From: Multifurca ochricompacta | Taxonomy: Eukaryota; Basidiomycota; Agaricomycetes; Russulales; Russulaceae | Direction: 5' to 3' | Assembly: GCA_022496185.1 (NCBI GenBank) | Contig: WTXG01000269.1 | Coordinates: 1 to 47,439, forward strand | Length of the DNA stretch: 47,439 bases | Shown here: positions 33,215-44,505 of the stretch, piece by piece | Position numbering within the stretch: position 1 is the stretch's first letter | Layout: the number at the start of each line of letters is the position of its first letter | Program-made: the position numbers and the translations under genes | The notes under the pieces: model-generated | Seen by the model: the letters and a program-made list of their open reading frames with translations, nothing else | The model's database searches: none | Told to the model about the DNA's origin: nothing

Positions 33215-33965
33215 CTTCTCAAGCACGGCGGAGATATGAAAAGTACAATAGTAATCAGCATCAAGATAGGGACATTCAGGGTCCTTCTCGAGCGCTACAT
33301 CAGGCGTCGGAATCTGGGAGCTTGGAAATTGCTTGTATCCCTTTTCGAACACAGCGCGGATGGACATTGTCGGACGACAATAATCGCACCCCACTACATT
33401 TGGCTTCGACGTACGGACACAAAGACGTTGCTTATTTCTTCGAGCACAACGAAGATGTACGTAAGCCGGGACTATAGAAGACGGACTCCGTTGCATCAGA
33501 CATACACCTACGGATACCAAAATATTACTCGAGTCCTTCTTAAGCAGGGTGCAAATGCGGATGTTCTGATGGATGGATTGGCGCCACGGCGTTGGATTTC
33601 AAACTGCAGACACCCAAAACTCGCATTTTCCTTGATCATGTAAATCCCCGTGACGTCAACAAGCGGACCCTGTTGTGTCTGGAATCAGGACGACAGAGAC
33701 ATGTAGAAGTTGCTCAGGTCCTTCTTGAGCACGGTGCATGGCGCAGATGCAAATTCCTATGATAATGAAAGTGGAGTCCTCGCATCGGGCATCCAAACAC
33801 GGACATACGAAAGTTGCTCACGCCCTTCTTGAACATGGCGTGGACGTAAATTCCCAGGACCATGATAATTGGACCCCACTGGGTCAGGCATCAATATATG
33901 GGCACCTGGAAATTGCTGAAACCCTTCTCAAGATGCAAATGTCTTGGATGGCGATGACATAACGG
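33215..33965 (+). pseudogene. ankyrin-repeat relic (NLR relic, 3' part)
   Basis: Directly after the LTR the plus strand reads LLKHGGDMK, an ankyrin helix, and continues in shifting frames: RRRTPLHQTYTYGYQNITRVL near 33478-33540, then LLKQGANADV, a piece like RQRHVEVAQVLLEHGA near 33690-33738, and HGHTKVAHALLEHGVDVNSQ and NWTPLGQASIYGHLEIAETLL at about 33790-33935. Several stops and frame changes separate the pieces. Together with the Goodbye fragment it is the remnant of one NLR of the same architecture as the intact gene at 8409. Confidence 0.8.
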
Positions 33966-35308
33966 GTCCACTGTAGACCTGGGCGCAGCCTCGCACGCGA
34001 CTGGTAAACGAGAGTTCAAAAAGAAAGAAGCGTATAAAAAGTAAATTATTGTGCTGCCACCTGGTAAGGGAGCATAGGACACATGGGAAAATGTGCTGGT
34101 ACTATGCATGAGCGAAACCCATTAACGATCATGAGTGTAACGTACCCGTGGAATACGGGACAGGACAGCTGATGTACTGTTCGAATGAGTGAATGGGATG
34201 CCAACTTCGATGGCCAAACAACATTTTTCTCAGTGTTCACCGGCGGGGTGGCATCGATTCGTTGGGGAGTACTTGGTGAGGTGCCATGGCGCAGGTCAGA
34301 GCTCTTGACTGTGACTGGATCCAGAAGATTAGAATCACGTGATTCTTACGTATGTGATCCCTTTTCAAATATCGATATCAATAACGATATCAATAACCAA
34401 TAGGTTTATGACTTGTTCAGCTTCTAACAAACCTTCATGACACTGTCACGTATGCGATGATCGCGCTGAGAACGACAAAGGGGTTCGAACAATTGGATGG
34501 ACGCACTGTGCGAAAACCATAATAATGAGCACGAATAGCGGACAATCTGAAAAACGCGCACGCGTGGAATATTTCCACTTGCACTTCGAAGTCATGATCA
34601 TGATCGTGTATACCCGTTCTCATCTGTCTTCATTGAGCAAAGTCGTGAGTCCTGACAGGGCCTCAGGTGCCAGGCACGACGAGGAAGGTCACTTGAGAAC
34701 TTTCCCAAATTGACAAATCAAGCTGAAGGTATCTTCCTCACCCTCTTTGTACCATGTACTTCTTCCTTTTCGACCAACCGGCGTGTGTTTACAAATGGCA
34801 CTAGCTATGGCACTGTAACTATGAGAAACAGTATTCTCATATGTCCGACTCACTTGTTGCTTCTGGGGACTGAGATGTCATGCCAGGATGCTGACTTGTA
34901 TTGTCGTCGTGATGGTGGGTCAGCGTACACTGTACCCAGACATGTTCTGTGCCTTCTAAGCAAGGACACCCCAACCATTGATGAGTTAACCGTGCTTCCA
35001 AGGCTACTACTAGCGGAGTCCAACCAAATATAGTTCATAGTTTACCTATGACTGAGAACGCACAGTTTTTCTTATGCACGCCTACATCCTCGTAGGAACC
35101 AGAGACTACCGTCCGCCATACTTACCTCCCGCAGAATCTTCACGGATAGAAATTAAACAGCGGAATAACATGCGCGCAGGAAGTTGCTCTTCATAAGAAA
35201 GGAGAACCAACCATGAAGTATGTCGTAGACATCCTTGGTGTTTGTGGGTGATCATTACACGCTACAGTCTTCAACCGTACAACACCATTGCTAATGTCAT
35301 CGTTGACG
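33966..35308. other. no gene recognised
   Basis: Only short frames of unlikely composition. A GATATCAATAACGATATCAATAAC iteration (as two units) lies near 34370-34400. Confidence 0.3.
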
Positions 35309-35899
35309 CTAGAAGAACGCGTCTTGGATTTTTCGGGCTCTGAGCGCGTCGGGGTTTTTGGCTTCGAAAGCCTTTCGCCACCCTAAATCTTCACATCTAG
35401 CAATCTGGCGCACGCAAAAAACGCTGTAAATCCGCTCAGCACACTCCGCCTTACCATGACGAACTCGATGAAACACATGTACCCTCTTTATTTGCCCTTC
35501 CACTTCCATTTGGGCGATCTTAGTACCATTTTTCCTGTCAACATGCGTGAGAACGGGCTTGATGCCAACTAAGGCCTGAAGAAAGGTTTTGTTTCTGGCT
35601 AGTTCCTCGAGAAGATGGCAACCGGTGGCCATAGTATCGTATTTGTCTTTCCTATGGCTTCCAACCAACCACTGTCACTTCTGCATGCCGTCACTCGAAG
35701 GTCTTTTAAGTAACGTCATCGGGCCCATGAAACATCTTGGCCCGTCGGATGAGCAATCACACTCGCTGAACAGGACGAGTGCGACGACACCTGTCGCCAT
35801 GGGGCACCCAAAAACTTGTTCACTGCGGACAGGTCTTGCAGAGATGTCCATAAAATGTGAGGGAATGACCTCAACACGAGGCGTGCAGTAAATCATCAA
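35309..35899 (-). other. possible unrecognised gene, two adjacent minus-strand frames
   Basis: 35675-35899 and 35309-35668 are open on the same strand nearly end to end, the second being basic (GTKIAQMEVEGQIKRVHVF). They lie upstream of and divergent from the La gene. No family was recognised and no splice model could be confirmed, so chance is quite possible. Confidence 0.2.
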
Positions 35900-36288
35900 A
35901 GTGGCTGGAGTTTTAGCATTGAAGGAATCTTATCATACTCTTAATCTTTGGGTTATTTATTGACTTGCCTCTCTCATCACGGACCGTCCGCACATAACGA
36001 CCAGGAGCTCGCGGGTCTGAGTGGCGAGCGATGAAAATGGCAGCAGTCGCATGCCATCTCGCACGTTGAGGCTCCACTCCGGGGTTTAGTGAGAAGTTCC
36101 GTATTCCATAATCTTGTACTGCACAAAAGAGCGTTGTGTGATTTGACAATGAAAACTACCCACCAAAGTTGTGTAGTAATTTTTGTGCGGATTTCCGGGC
36201 CGGTTGGTTGTCCTCTGTTCTCAGTTCTCAACGTTCTCGTTGTTGATCTCTTGCTCACTTGCCACGAACATCAACCAAGAGTATCGAT

Positions 36289-38047
36289 ATGGTCGATGTT
36301 GAACTGGTCCCCCCTCCTTCTGCGACCACATGTGATTCTCTTGAGCTAGCAGACCCTGCAAGCATCACCGAATCAACAACCGTAGTAGCGATAGAAGATG
36401 TTTCTACCACAGAAAATGAGACTGCAGAGCCTCGCGCACTTGCACAAGGTTCGCACAATTTATTTTCTCATCTCTACGCATGTACTTACCTAGATCCGTC
36501 ACGCTGGTAGTCGAGTTTTACTTTGCTGACTCGAATCTTCCATACGACAAGTAGGTTCACGTATCCTATCGACGAGTCGAACATGTGCCAACAACATTCA
36601 CTAGATTCATGTGGTCACTTCATACCGCCACGAGGAACACTGGGTGCCCATCGCCACCATCGCTTCTTTTAAGCGCATGCGTGAGTTCCAACCCCGCAGC
36701 CTCGAATGGGTCGCCGACGTACTGCGTACTAGTACCGAGCTCGAGGTGAGCGAGGATGGTACAAAAGTGCGCCGTCGCACGGAAGTGCAGGAACCAAAAG
36801 GTTCATTTGATAGGAGTGTATACGCGGTGCGTCTCTTATCTCAGTCGGGTGCACCCGTAAACCTACACCAGATTGCCAATTTATTTCACAGAAGGGTTTT
36901 GGTGATGAGGTCCCGGGGCTTCAGCGACTGCTTGAACAATTCTTTTCCAAATATGGAAAAGTGGCGGCCGTTCGTATGCGGCGTGTGGACGGCACCAAGG
37001 CATTTAAGGTACGTCCTGTCGGTGAGGGAGCCGTCTCTGGCGAATCTTTGACTACGGCAGGGCTCCGTCTTCACCGAATTCGTCGAGTACAAAGGCGTCG
37101 AGGCGTTCCTCAAGGCAGATCCCCAACCCTCCTGGGACGGCAAGGAACTCCTGACCATGTCAAAGGAAGCATATGTCGAGATGAAAATCGAGGAGAAAGG
37201 CCTCAAAGCAAGGCGGCTGTCGTCAGGCGCGACCGTATCACGCGCAAAGGCTTCAATGCCTTCCACGAGGTGCGACTGGCTGCCGAGGGTAAAAAGGGTA
37301 AAAAGGACACGGAGAAGGCAAAACCGGAGATCTTTGTCGAATTTCTTGGTGCAAAGTTACGCGTTCTGGAGGAAGATGGAGGTTCCATTGTGCCAGAGGA
37401 TGTGCCCCGCGTGCGCGGATCTGCACTGCGCTTTGCAGGGTGTGGAGGCGAGGTATTGTTCGATGAGATCAAGCGCCCATTGAAGGAGCACTTCTCCCGG
37501 GTGCCGTTTGTCAAGTTCACCAGAGGTGATGACGCGGGGCTGGTCGGATTCGACAAGGCGCTGAACGAGGAAGATATTGCCTTTGTCAAGGAAAAAATCC
37601 CGACGCTGAACGGGAAGCCCATCTTGTGGGAGCTGCCAGAAGGTACGTTTCCTTTCCCGCTGCACAAGCTTCGCGATACGACACCTATTGGGCCTTCATC
37701 GCATAGAGGAAGAAGAGCACACGTTCAGTATAGAACGAGCCAATGCAGCAGCCAAGCGCGCGCTCGGCGTTACGGAGGGTGGTAACCGTGGAGGGCGCGG
37801 TGGCCGAGCGGCCCGCGGCGGGCGTAGGGAACGTGGTGGTCGCTCAGAGCGGGGAACCAGGAGTGGGAAAAGAGGAGGCGGCATTGCTCGTACGCAGAAT
37901 GGTAAGGACGAACAAGCCGGCGAGAAACGTAAGAGAGCAGTGGAGGCGGATGGAGGGCACGATATTGGGGCGCGCGGGGAAACCGTGCCTACAGTCGTAA
38001 CGGCCCCGGCCCCCAAAAAGGCCAAGACCGAAGGCGGAGAGTCGTGA
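36289..38047 (+). CDS. La-type RNA-binding protein, 6 exons, two 1-nt frameshifts
   Basis: Exons 36289-36448, 36511-36550, 36605-36826, 36892-37008, 37061-37642 and 37707-38047 have GT-AG introns of 52-65 bp. Domains in order: La motif (VEFYFADSNLPYDKFMWSLH across two junctions, then EEHWVPIATIASFKRM), RRM1 (KGFGDEVPGLQRLLEQFFSK, VRMRRVDGTKAFKGSVF, LLTMSKEAYVEMKIEEKGL), a second RRM-like region (KPEIFVEFLGAKLRVLEED to about FVKEKIPTLNGKPILWELPE), and an RGG/basic tail (GGRGGRAARGG, KRKR). La proteins bind the 3' oligo-U of RNA polymerase III transcripts in the nucleus. The reading frame slips by one base near 36629-36632 and again near 37205-37209. Exon lengths independently need one extra base in exon 3 and one in exon 5. 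Sequencing or assembly error is the likelier cause than loss of such a conserved gene, but a true pseudogene is possible. Confidence 0.88.
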
Positions 38048-38859
38048 GCCCTAAGGAATATGTGAGTACTGTAGCTGACAATATGCGCTGTTGTGATTGC
38101 TTTTTTTTGTAGCCAAAAAAAATGTAATGCTAATCCTTCTTCGCTTATGGGGACGATGACTGAGAGAAGGTAGATAAGACAAGCAATAAAGCGTCAAGCT
38201 GCCTCTTTTCAGTCGCATTCGTGCTACTGAACATGACACTCTTCTATGTGTAATGGAAGAATAACAATGACCATGATGGTACCACCCACACTGCCAGAAC
38301 TAATCAGACAGATGCTGTGGCGGCAAGCCACCCTATGAAATTTGGGCCTCCTAGCATGGGCTATTGGCAAGAGCGCTCACGCCAACTTCCAAACCAGTCT
38401 CCAACCTTCTCCTTTCTCTCTTGCTGGTTGGTAACCCCACTGTTCCAAGTCAACTCGCAGAGCTAGCCCTTGTCACGTTTCCCATAGTTCCCAATACCTC
38501 CATTCCGCACCGCTCTTCTAATGCTGGAAATTCAGCCTGAGATTGTGACGAACTGATTACAGGACTCGCGCGACTAGTCTGCGCAGTCAAGGAAGATACC
38601 GTTACGATCTTGGGCATGTACGAGGTCGTCATACGTGTGCACGTACGGTACTTCAGGCCGCAGTATTTCCTTCAATCAGCCATCGCAGCGCAGATAACGC
38701 AAAGGTTTTTGTCAGCGCGCGGTCCCCCCTTTTTCCACAGCGCCTGCCCAGCGTCACGGTATTTTGTTCATCCTACCAGTCCAACTTGTGTCAATTTCTC
38801 AACCTGGATCTTTCAACCTCGACTCTCTCGAGGTGCCGGACGTATGATTTTACCCGTGA
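38048..38859. other. 3' flank of La, no gene recognised
   Basis: A T-run at 38101-38108 and an A-run at 38115-38121 follow the stop. No coding signal thereafter. Confidence 0.35.
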
Positions 38860-39490
38860 GTTAAGGATGGCTCGGTACGCCGGGCGTGAAACATCCAAGT
38901 CATCACCACTCCTGGCTTAACCCGTTTGCTCTCTCTTTCTTTACAATTGTTGACAATAACAATTTCTGACATTAATTCGACTTCATTTCGGACAGACTCT
39001 GATACAGTACAAATGTGATTGACGCACGATGCGAGCAATTTACTTAGCGTCTTAGTTTTTCAGATTGTGCGCGTTGCGGGCCATCTGCTCGTTCATTCGG
39101 TTTGGTCACCTTTTTTTGTTGCTCGGTTTCGTCCTGTTTCGTCTTGTCTCACTCGGCTTCATCCTCTTTCATCCAAATTCGTCCTCTGCTGCTTTCATAC
39201 CACTCCTTCAACTGGTCTCTCCACGATTATATAAAGGCACATACAATGCTTGTAGTAGGACCAGCAGAGCAATCAGCAATCAAGCAATCGAACAGTTTCT
39301 CTCTCTCTTTGTATGTTAAAGAACTTAATCGACGACGTCAAACGCAAGGTCAAACGGAATCAACTAGCAGTGCTTTCGCCAACTTCAAGCACGACGAACT
39401 CTCACATTCGAAGTCATGTCTTTGCCTCTCTCCTTGTTTGGGAACACCCTTGCCTCAAACTCACTGCGGATTGGGTCCGTGCGCTAGTCC
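38860..39490 (+). repeat. 0.6-kb TG...CA repeat, copy R3
   Basis: Starts with TTAAGGATGGCTCGG near 38861, then TTTCGGACAGACTCTGATAC near 38985, GCGTTGCGGGCCATCTGC near 39070, a TATATAAAGGCACATACAATGC box at about 39227 (as two blocks), the block KNLIDDVKRKVKRNQ at 39316-39360, and ends near GATTGGGTCCGTGCG (39485). All landmarks are in the same order as in R5. The 79-codon frame 39313-39552 includes the conserved block, but the frame is not kept in the other copies. Confidence 0.75.
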
Positions 39491-42479
39491 GCAAGTCCGG
39501 AATCCACCAAAGGCTACTAATAAGGACATCCACGGCTACCATAGTTGATTAACCATCCATCGGGGACATACCGAGCCAAGACCAGGAGAAACCCCCACGC
39601 AGGCATCACTGCTGCCAAATTTCCGGACTCTGGCTATTATTTCTGACTAGTAATCCCACAAACCCCTTTGGTCATCCCTCCCAGCCTCGAAATCCTTAGC
39701 ATCACCTTTTTCGTAAACTCAACTTCTAGTGCACTATAAAATTTTTGATGGTGATGGACTCTCCGTAGCATACTCAACCACCACTCTCATAAAAATAGGT
39801 CCATTCAATCCGTCTCCCTGGATTTTGGTTCCTGAATAGACCAATGAATCCACGCTCTCCATGCAGCGCAGTCTCCGCGTCTACCAACTAGACGCCCCAT
39901 TCCTCAATTTACGCGCATAGCCGCGCACTGTGGTTGGTAAGCTGAGTAGCGCTCAGTCAAGAGACGTATTGAATGACCTCGCGTTAGCGATCTTAAACAT
40001 TGACCAGGGGTCATCACAGAATGGCATATGTACGACATCATTGCGCAGCGTCGGGGAAGACGGCCTTTCCAGAGTTAGTCGTTATAGTATTCTCACAGTG
40101 CTATCACAAGCGCGCACAACTAAAGGGGGAGGGGGGAGGGTGATTTGATTTTTGTTCACATCACATACTGTGTCAGCTTTCGATTGGCCGGGTAGCCGTC
40201 CCCGGCGGTATACAACTAAAGTTTCCGTGCTCGCCATGCCAAACGAGATAGGACCGGACCTCCTCTCCGGCTCACCGCCGCTGCGATTAAGGAGAGTATG
40301 CCATCCCCTACTATACGGTGCCAGGTGCCAAAATGTCAAGTATGATTGCGCCACTTCTCGTGAGCCCCGTAAGCTTTGCTAGTTCTGGGCCATCATGGGT
40401 TGCAGTTGCCATATCCTTGCGGGCGCTGAGGTGATAGCGCGGGACCGTCATAGTGCAGTAGTGGCGTCGAGTGCCTGCTATTCCGTATCGTTTCAAAGGA
40501 CCCCCTTACATTGAAATGATAAGCCTGCATGTACACTTGGTTACGCCGCGTTCGCATGATAATAGGCGCCTCGCATTGGTTGCTCTTCCTCGTGTTAAGG
40601 ACAATAAGCAAGATAGTGACGGAATCGAACCACGCACGGGCGGGCAGAGTAGCCGATGGTCGACGAACATGGTGACGGCGAATTGCCACACATTATTTAC
40701 GCGTTATTTACGCGTTATTTACGCGTTGTCTGCACGTTCGTTGCCTCGTGATCACGGGACACGAATTGTCTCCAAGTCACCGCACCGCGCAGATTCCTTT
40801 GGCTGCCTACAGTTGAAAGATCTTGACTATTTTTTCGAACAAAACGTGTCGACGAGCGACATGCCGTTGCGGTCACAGCGTGGCGATTCCGGCCTACTTC
40901 TCTCAGCCTAAACCATATGCATCTGTTCGATCCGATCTCGGTATCAAGACTTTGTTTCATGATCCAGGAAAGTACGGTGACTACAGAACGTGCATCTCCG
41001 TGAATGATCGCGAGACAACGTCTCACAGCCCACTCATCGAGATTCTATCTATTCGCTGAAACGAGTAGAGCCATAAAGTCAATCGGGTATTCAAATGGAC
41101 AATTGGAGATACTTTTAAGCTGTCATGGCGCAAGTTCAGCAAAGGAAGGCCCGATCGAGGTGAGTTGCAGATTTACCGGATATCCCAGAACCTGAGATAA
41201 TGATTATTCAATGGATAGCTCTCAAACAGCTAGCCATGTCAAGGCAGTTGACTTTTCTGGTCTTCACGCTCATCCACTTCCGTAGATCGTGCTAGGTAAT
41301 AGACCGCGTGGTCAAGTCTCCGAATGACGCTGACATTGTGTGTAAGTTTATCAGCGCCCCCCACCCCCCAACCCCTATCTTGAACGTCGTTATCGTATTT
41401 AACATCGACTATTTCACGTAATTGCGATACGGAATATGACAACCACAGGAACGGCCATGACCAACATAAAACTTCTGTCTCACCGAGCGCGCGAATATGC
41501 GAACGTTCCCTGTGGGTCATGAGATAAACAGATGCCTGCCGTTATTATCACTTGTCAACGATATCATTGCCTCAAGTCAAACTATCTACGGTCGCGGACA
41601 TCGCCTGTCCTCTCGGCTATCACGGACGACTTGGTTGTCCCCGCCAAATTGGCCTTATTCTATCCAAATCGCCCACCCCTTCTCCGGGAACATCTGATAT
41701 TTCTGCGTACGGGGACTGCGCCTACATGATGAGCCCTTATGGCGCTTGACTAACAAGAATGCCGTTCCTTTCATTCTTTAGCACAACTGCTGCGGCGCAG
41801 GCCACCGGGGATGACTCCAGTGCCGGCAAAAATGATCGCGGGATATTCAGATCAACGTCATCACGACCTTGATCTCCATCCCCGCTTGCCTACCTCGTCG
41901 ATGACAAATGTCCCTTCCTCTCGATGAATAAGATCTATCCGACATCTCCTTCATATGGTCCGCTTTATGGCCTTCGTTGGTTCCAGCAACCTGGAACACG
42001 ATCGTAGGCGTGATAATCACACCCGCCTTCTTTGACGAATCATGCATGCGATTTCTGCTTTGACGTTCGCATCTAGACAGTCAAGAGCTCGCAGTGATGC
42101 TCGAGCGCCATTTAACATGAACAGTAGCATCTGGGCTTCTTTCCTATGCATTCAGTTTTTGTTTTCGAGGGTCATCGGGACAAAGTCCGATTACACTACC
42201 TGGCGAGTCGGCAGCGCTCCAGAAAGAATGAGCATCATAACCTGACTGGAAGGAATGTCATCTCTACTGCGGGCGGCATTGAGGATGGTGGCGACAGCAG
42301 CAGATTCGCTTCGTGCCACCGTCTCACCACTTGTTCCATCCAAACACCGCTACAAAATCGACGCGTCTCTCCCCACACCACAGAGATCGATAATAATAAT
42401 AAAAGAGGTCGTGGCCGAACGTAGGCCCGAGACTTCTAACGCACGTTCATGCATTACGTCCTTGCTGTCGGTAACCTAA
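39491..42479. other. long stretch without recognised genes
   Basis: Neither strand shows a domain or a splice model that holds together. Features seen: an 11-bp tandem repeat at 40687-40726, and a G-rich run at 40130-40140. Short open frames such as 40471-40911 were read and not supported. Confidence 0.3.
40687..40726. repeat. 11-bp tandem repeat, three copies
   Basis: ATTTACGCGTT occurs three times in succession, with a partial fourth start (GTCTGCACGTT). Each unit holds the palindrome ACGCGT (MluI-cell-cycle-box type sequence in yeast). A transcription factor array is possible but only inferred. Confidence 0.7.
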
Positions 42480-43732
42480 GTGTTTGTTTTTTTTTTTGTT
42501 GATTCTTGTCAGTTCGTCTTGGAAATGATATCAAAAGTTGCCCTTTCCCTTTTAGATGATCTCGCGTCTGAGATAATGTCCAACAGACGCCAACGCTTCC
42601 AGCTTCCAAGCCAAGTCCGATTTGGTTTCTTCAATTATATATATACACACACACACCCCGTCCGCGCACCGCATGTCCGTGAATCTGTGGCCAGGCATAT
42701 TCGTTGCCACCCCCTCCCCATTTTTTTACAGCCATTCCGTTATCGTTATCACTCTGTAAGCATCGTCAATCATCACTGCACACCTATCGTAGGGGTGGTC
42801 ACTTTCTCTCCTTCAGCCAAGGCTTGGGCTTGCCACACTACATCAAAAACAGAAACATTGGAATGTTTCCTGCTCGTCCGTTTTTGTTTTTTTTTATTTT
42901 TTTTGGTCCAGAACGCCGGTCTGTCGGTGCTCGTTGGCATCAAGATGTAATGTTTACGTTGCATCATTCATTCCTTTTTTTTTGTGTTGCGGGCAAACTG
43001 TTTTATCGAATCTGCGGGGGACCCCCCAAAATCTCACTTTGGTCCGGTTCCGTCTCTGACCTTCAATTTTGCAGTTGGGGGTTGACAGAATTGTGGATGG
43101 AAGAAGGAACAGGTAGGAATGTTTGGTTTCTCTATTTTTTATTTTTTATTTTTTTGGTTTTCGTTTTCGCGTTTCTCCCGTGTGGCCGCAAAAAAAAAAA
43201 AAAACAATGTGTGGGGGCGGGCACACACTACGTCGCGCAGAATCCCATTGAGCTTGTCAAGATCTAGTGTCCTCACTCTCAAGACTAAAAAAAACTAATC
43301 CTAGTGCTCTGGAATCACCCCCCCCTCCACCCCTGGGACCTGGAAGCTGTACTGGCCGACCCAATCCCCGACGACCGATCGCGCGTGTTGAATATGAAGT
43401 GGGATTCGGGTGATTTTTGAGCGCCTGTGGGCGTGGGGGAGCCTTGAGCGTCCAATTTCGAAATCGCAAAAAAATGATAATAATTATATAAAATATCAGT
43501 AGTAAATGGTAAAGTAAAGTTAAAAGCAATACCGACATGCGCAGTTGTAGTAGTGTCCGAGTATATTACGGTGGGCGGTGGGAAACAAAGTATTAAAAAA
43601 AAAGGAAAATTCAGTCGACGGCCTTTCAGTTTCAAAGACTGACTTGTTGGTTCCAACCTGAAGAGGAGCGGCCACGCTGCCTATGAAACATAGCAGCATT
43701 TGTTGTTGGGTTTGTGTATGGTTTAAAGCAGA
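42480..43732. other. low-complexity stretch, no gene recognised
   Basis: Many T, A and C homopolymer runs (42488-42498, 42885-42905, 42976-42983, 43132-43155, 43188-43204), an ATATATATACACACAC run near 42637 and G/C-rich patches. The 156- and 187-codon plus-strand frames are mostly translations of these runs (Phe-rich) and are not supported. Confidence 0.35.
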
Positions 43733-43748
43733 GGGGGGGGGGGGGGGG
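43733..43748. repeat. 16-G homopolymer
   Basis: An uninterrupted run of 16 G, the same length as the one at 22121-22136. Likely to be unstable and a spot for read errors. Confidence 0.85.
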
Positions 43749-43876
43749 AACTTCCCTGTTTCCCTTACTCAGGCTATTCTTCACAAGGAAGAGGAAGGGA
43801 ATGAATAATTGGAAAAAGGATTCGTTTTAATTTCGCATTCTGCACGGCATATTATTCCAAGACCAAGACAATTCAA

Positions 43877-44493
43877 TGTACGGATCCAATCCACGGTGAG
43901 TGCGATACAAAGTGTTCCCAAGAGGAGAGAGGTGGAAAGGTAGAAGAGAGTGATGAAGGAGTTCCAAAAGATAACTAAGACTTCGAAGGAGGGTGTATCG
44001 TGCTTGAACTGTTGCAAATCTACTGCTTTCTGGTTCCATTTGACCTTGCACTCAATGTCATCAAGAAGTCCTTCAGCACAGAAAAGAAAGATAGAGAAAG
44101 GGAGAGAAATGCCGTTTTGATTTCTGCTTCTATTGGCTCACTGGCTGGTCTACTTCAAGCATTGTATGTACCCTTATATACTTGCAGAGAGACTTAGTTA
44201 TGAAGCAGAAAGAGAATGAATTAGGATTGAAAGGAGACAAGTGAGATGAAGCCAGGCAATAAAGGCGGAGAGGTGTAGACGGAGAGGTAGAAACCTGGCA
44301 ATTAAGACGGGGAGGTAGTGAAACTGGTGTAAGGAATGGACGGGCATGCGGCCCGGAATACAAATGTACTGATGAAAGATATACAGATAAAGAATATACG
44401 GAACCAGATCAGATATACGGATAAGCTCTAATTCATGAGAGGAGAGGCGATATAGTTGGAGGTTCCATGCTCAACGCCTGAGCCATCCTTACA
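43877..44493 (-). repeat. 0.6-kb TG...CA repeat, copy R4
   Basis: 617 bp on the minus strand from TGTAAGGATGGCTCAGGCG (44493) to GGATCCGTACA (43877). It contains GGGCCGCATGCCCGTCCATTC near 44340-44360 (as two blocks), a TATATAAGGGTACATACAATG box near 44160-44180 and the TGCTGAAGGACTTCTTGATGAC block near 44060-44080. It lies 12 bp from copy R5 in the same orientation. Confidence 0.85.
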
Positions 44494-44505
44494 ACAATAT
44501 AGTGC

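Noticed and set aside
39313..39552. 79-codon frame in repeat copy R3 as a conserved small protein
   Set aside because: Only about 15 residues are shared with other copies and start codon and downstream frame are not kept, so coding function is not shown.
40610..40690. possible tRNA on the minus strand, from a GGTTCGATTCC-like T-arm near 40630
   Set aside because: Only the T-loop resembles a tRNA; the T stem pairs poorly and no acceptor stem or anticodon arm could be built.
42480..43267. 156- and 187-codon frames rich in Phe
   Set aside because: They mostly translate T and A homopolymers and have no domain or splice support.
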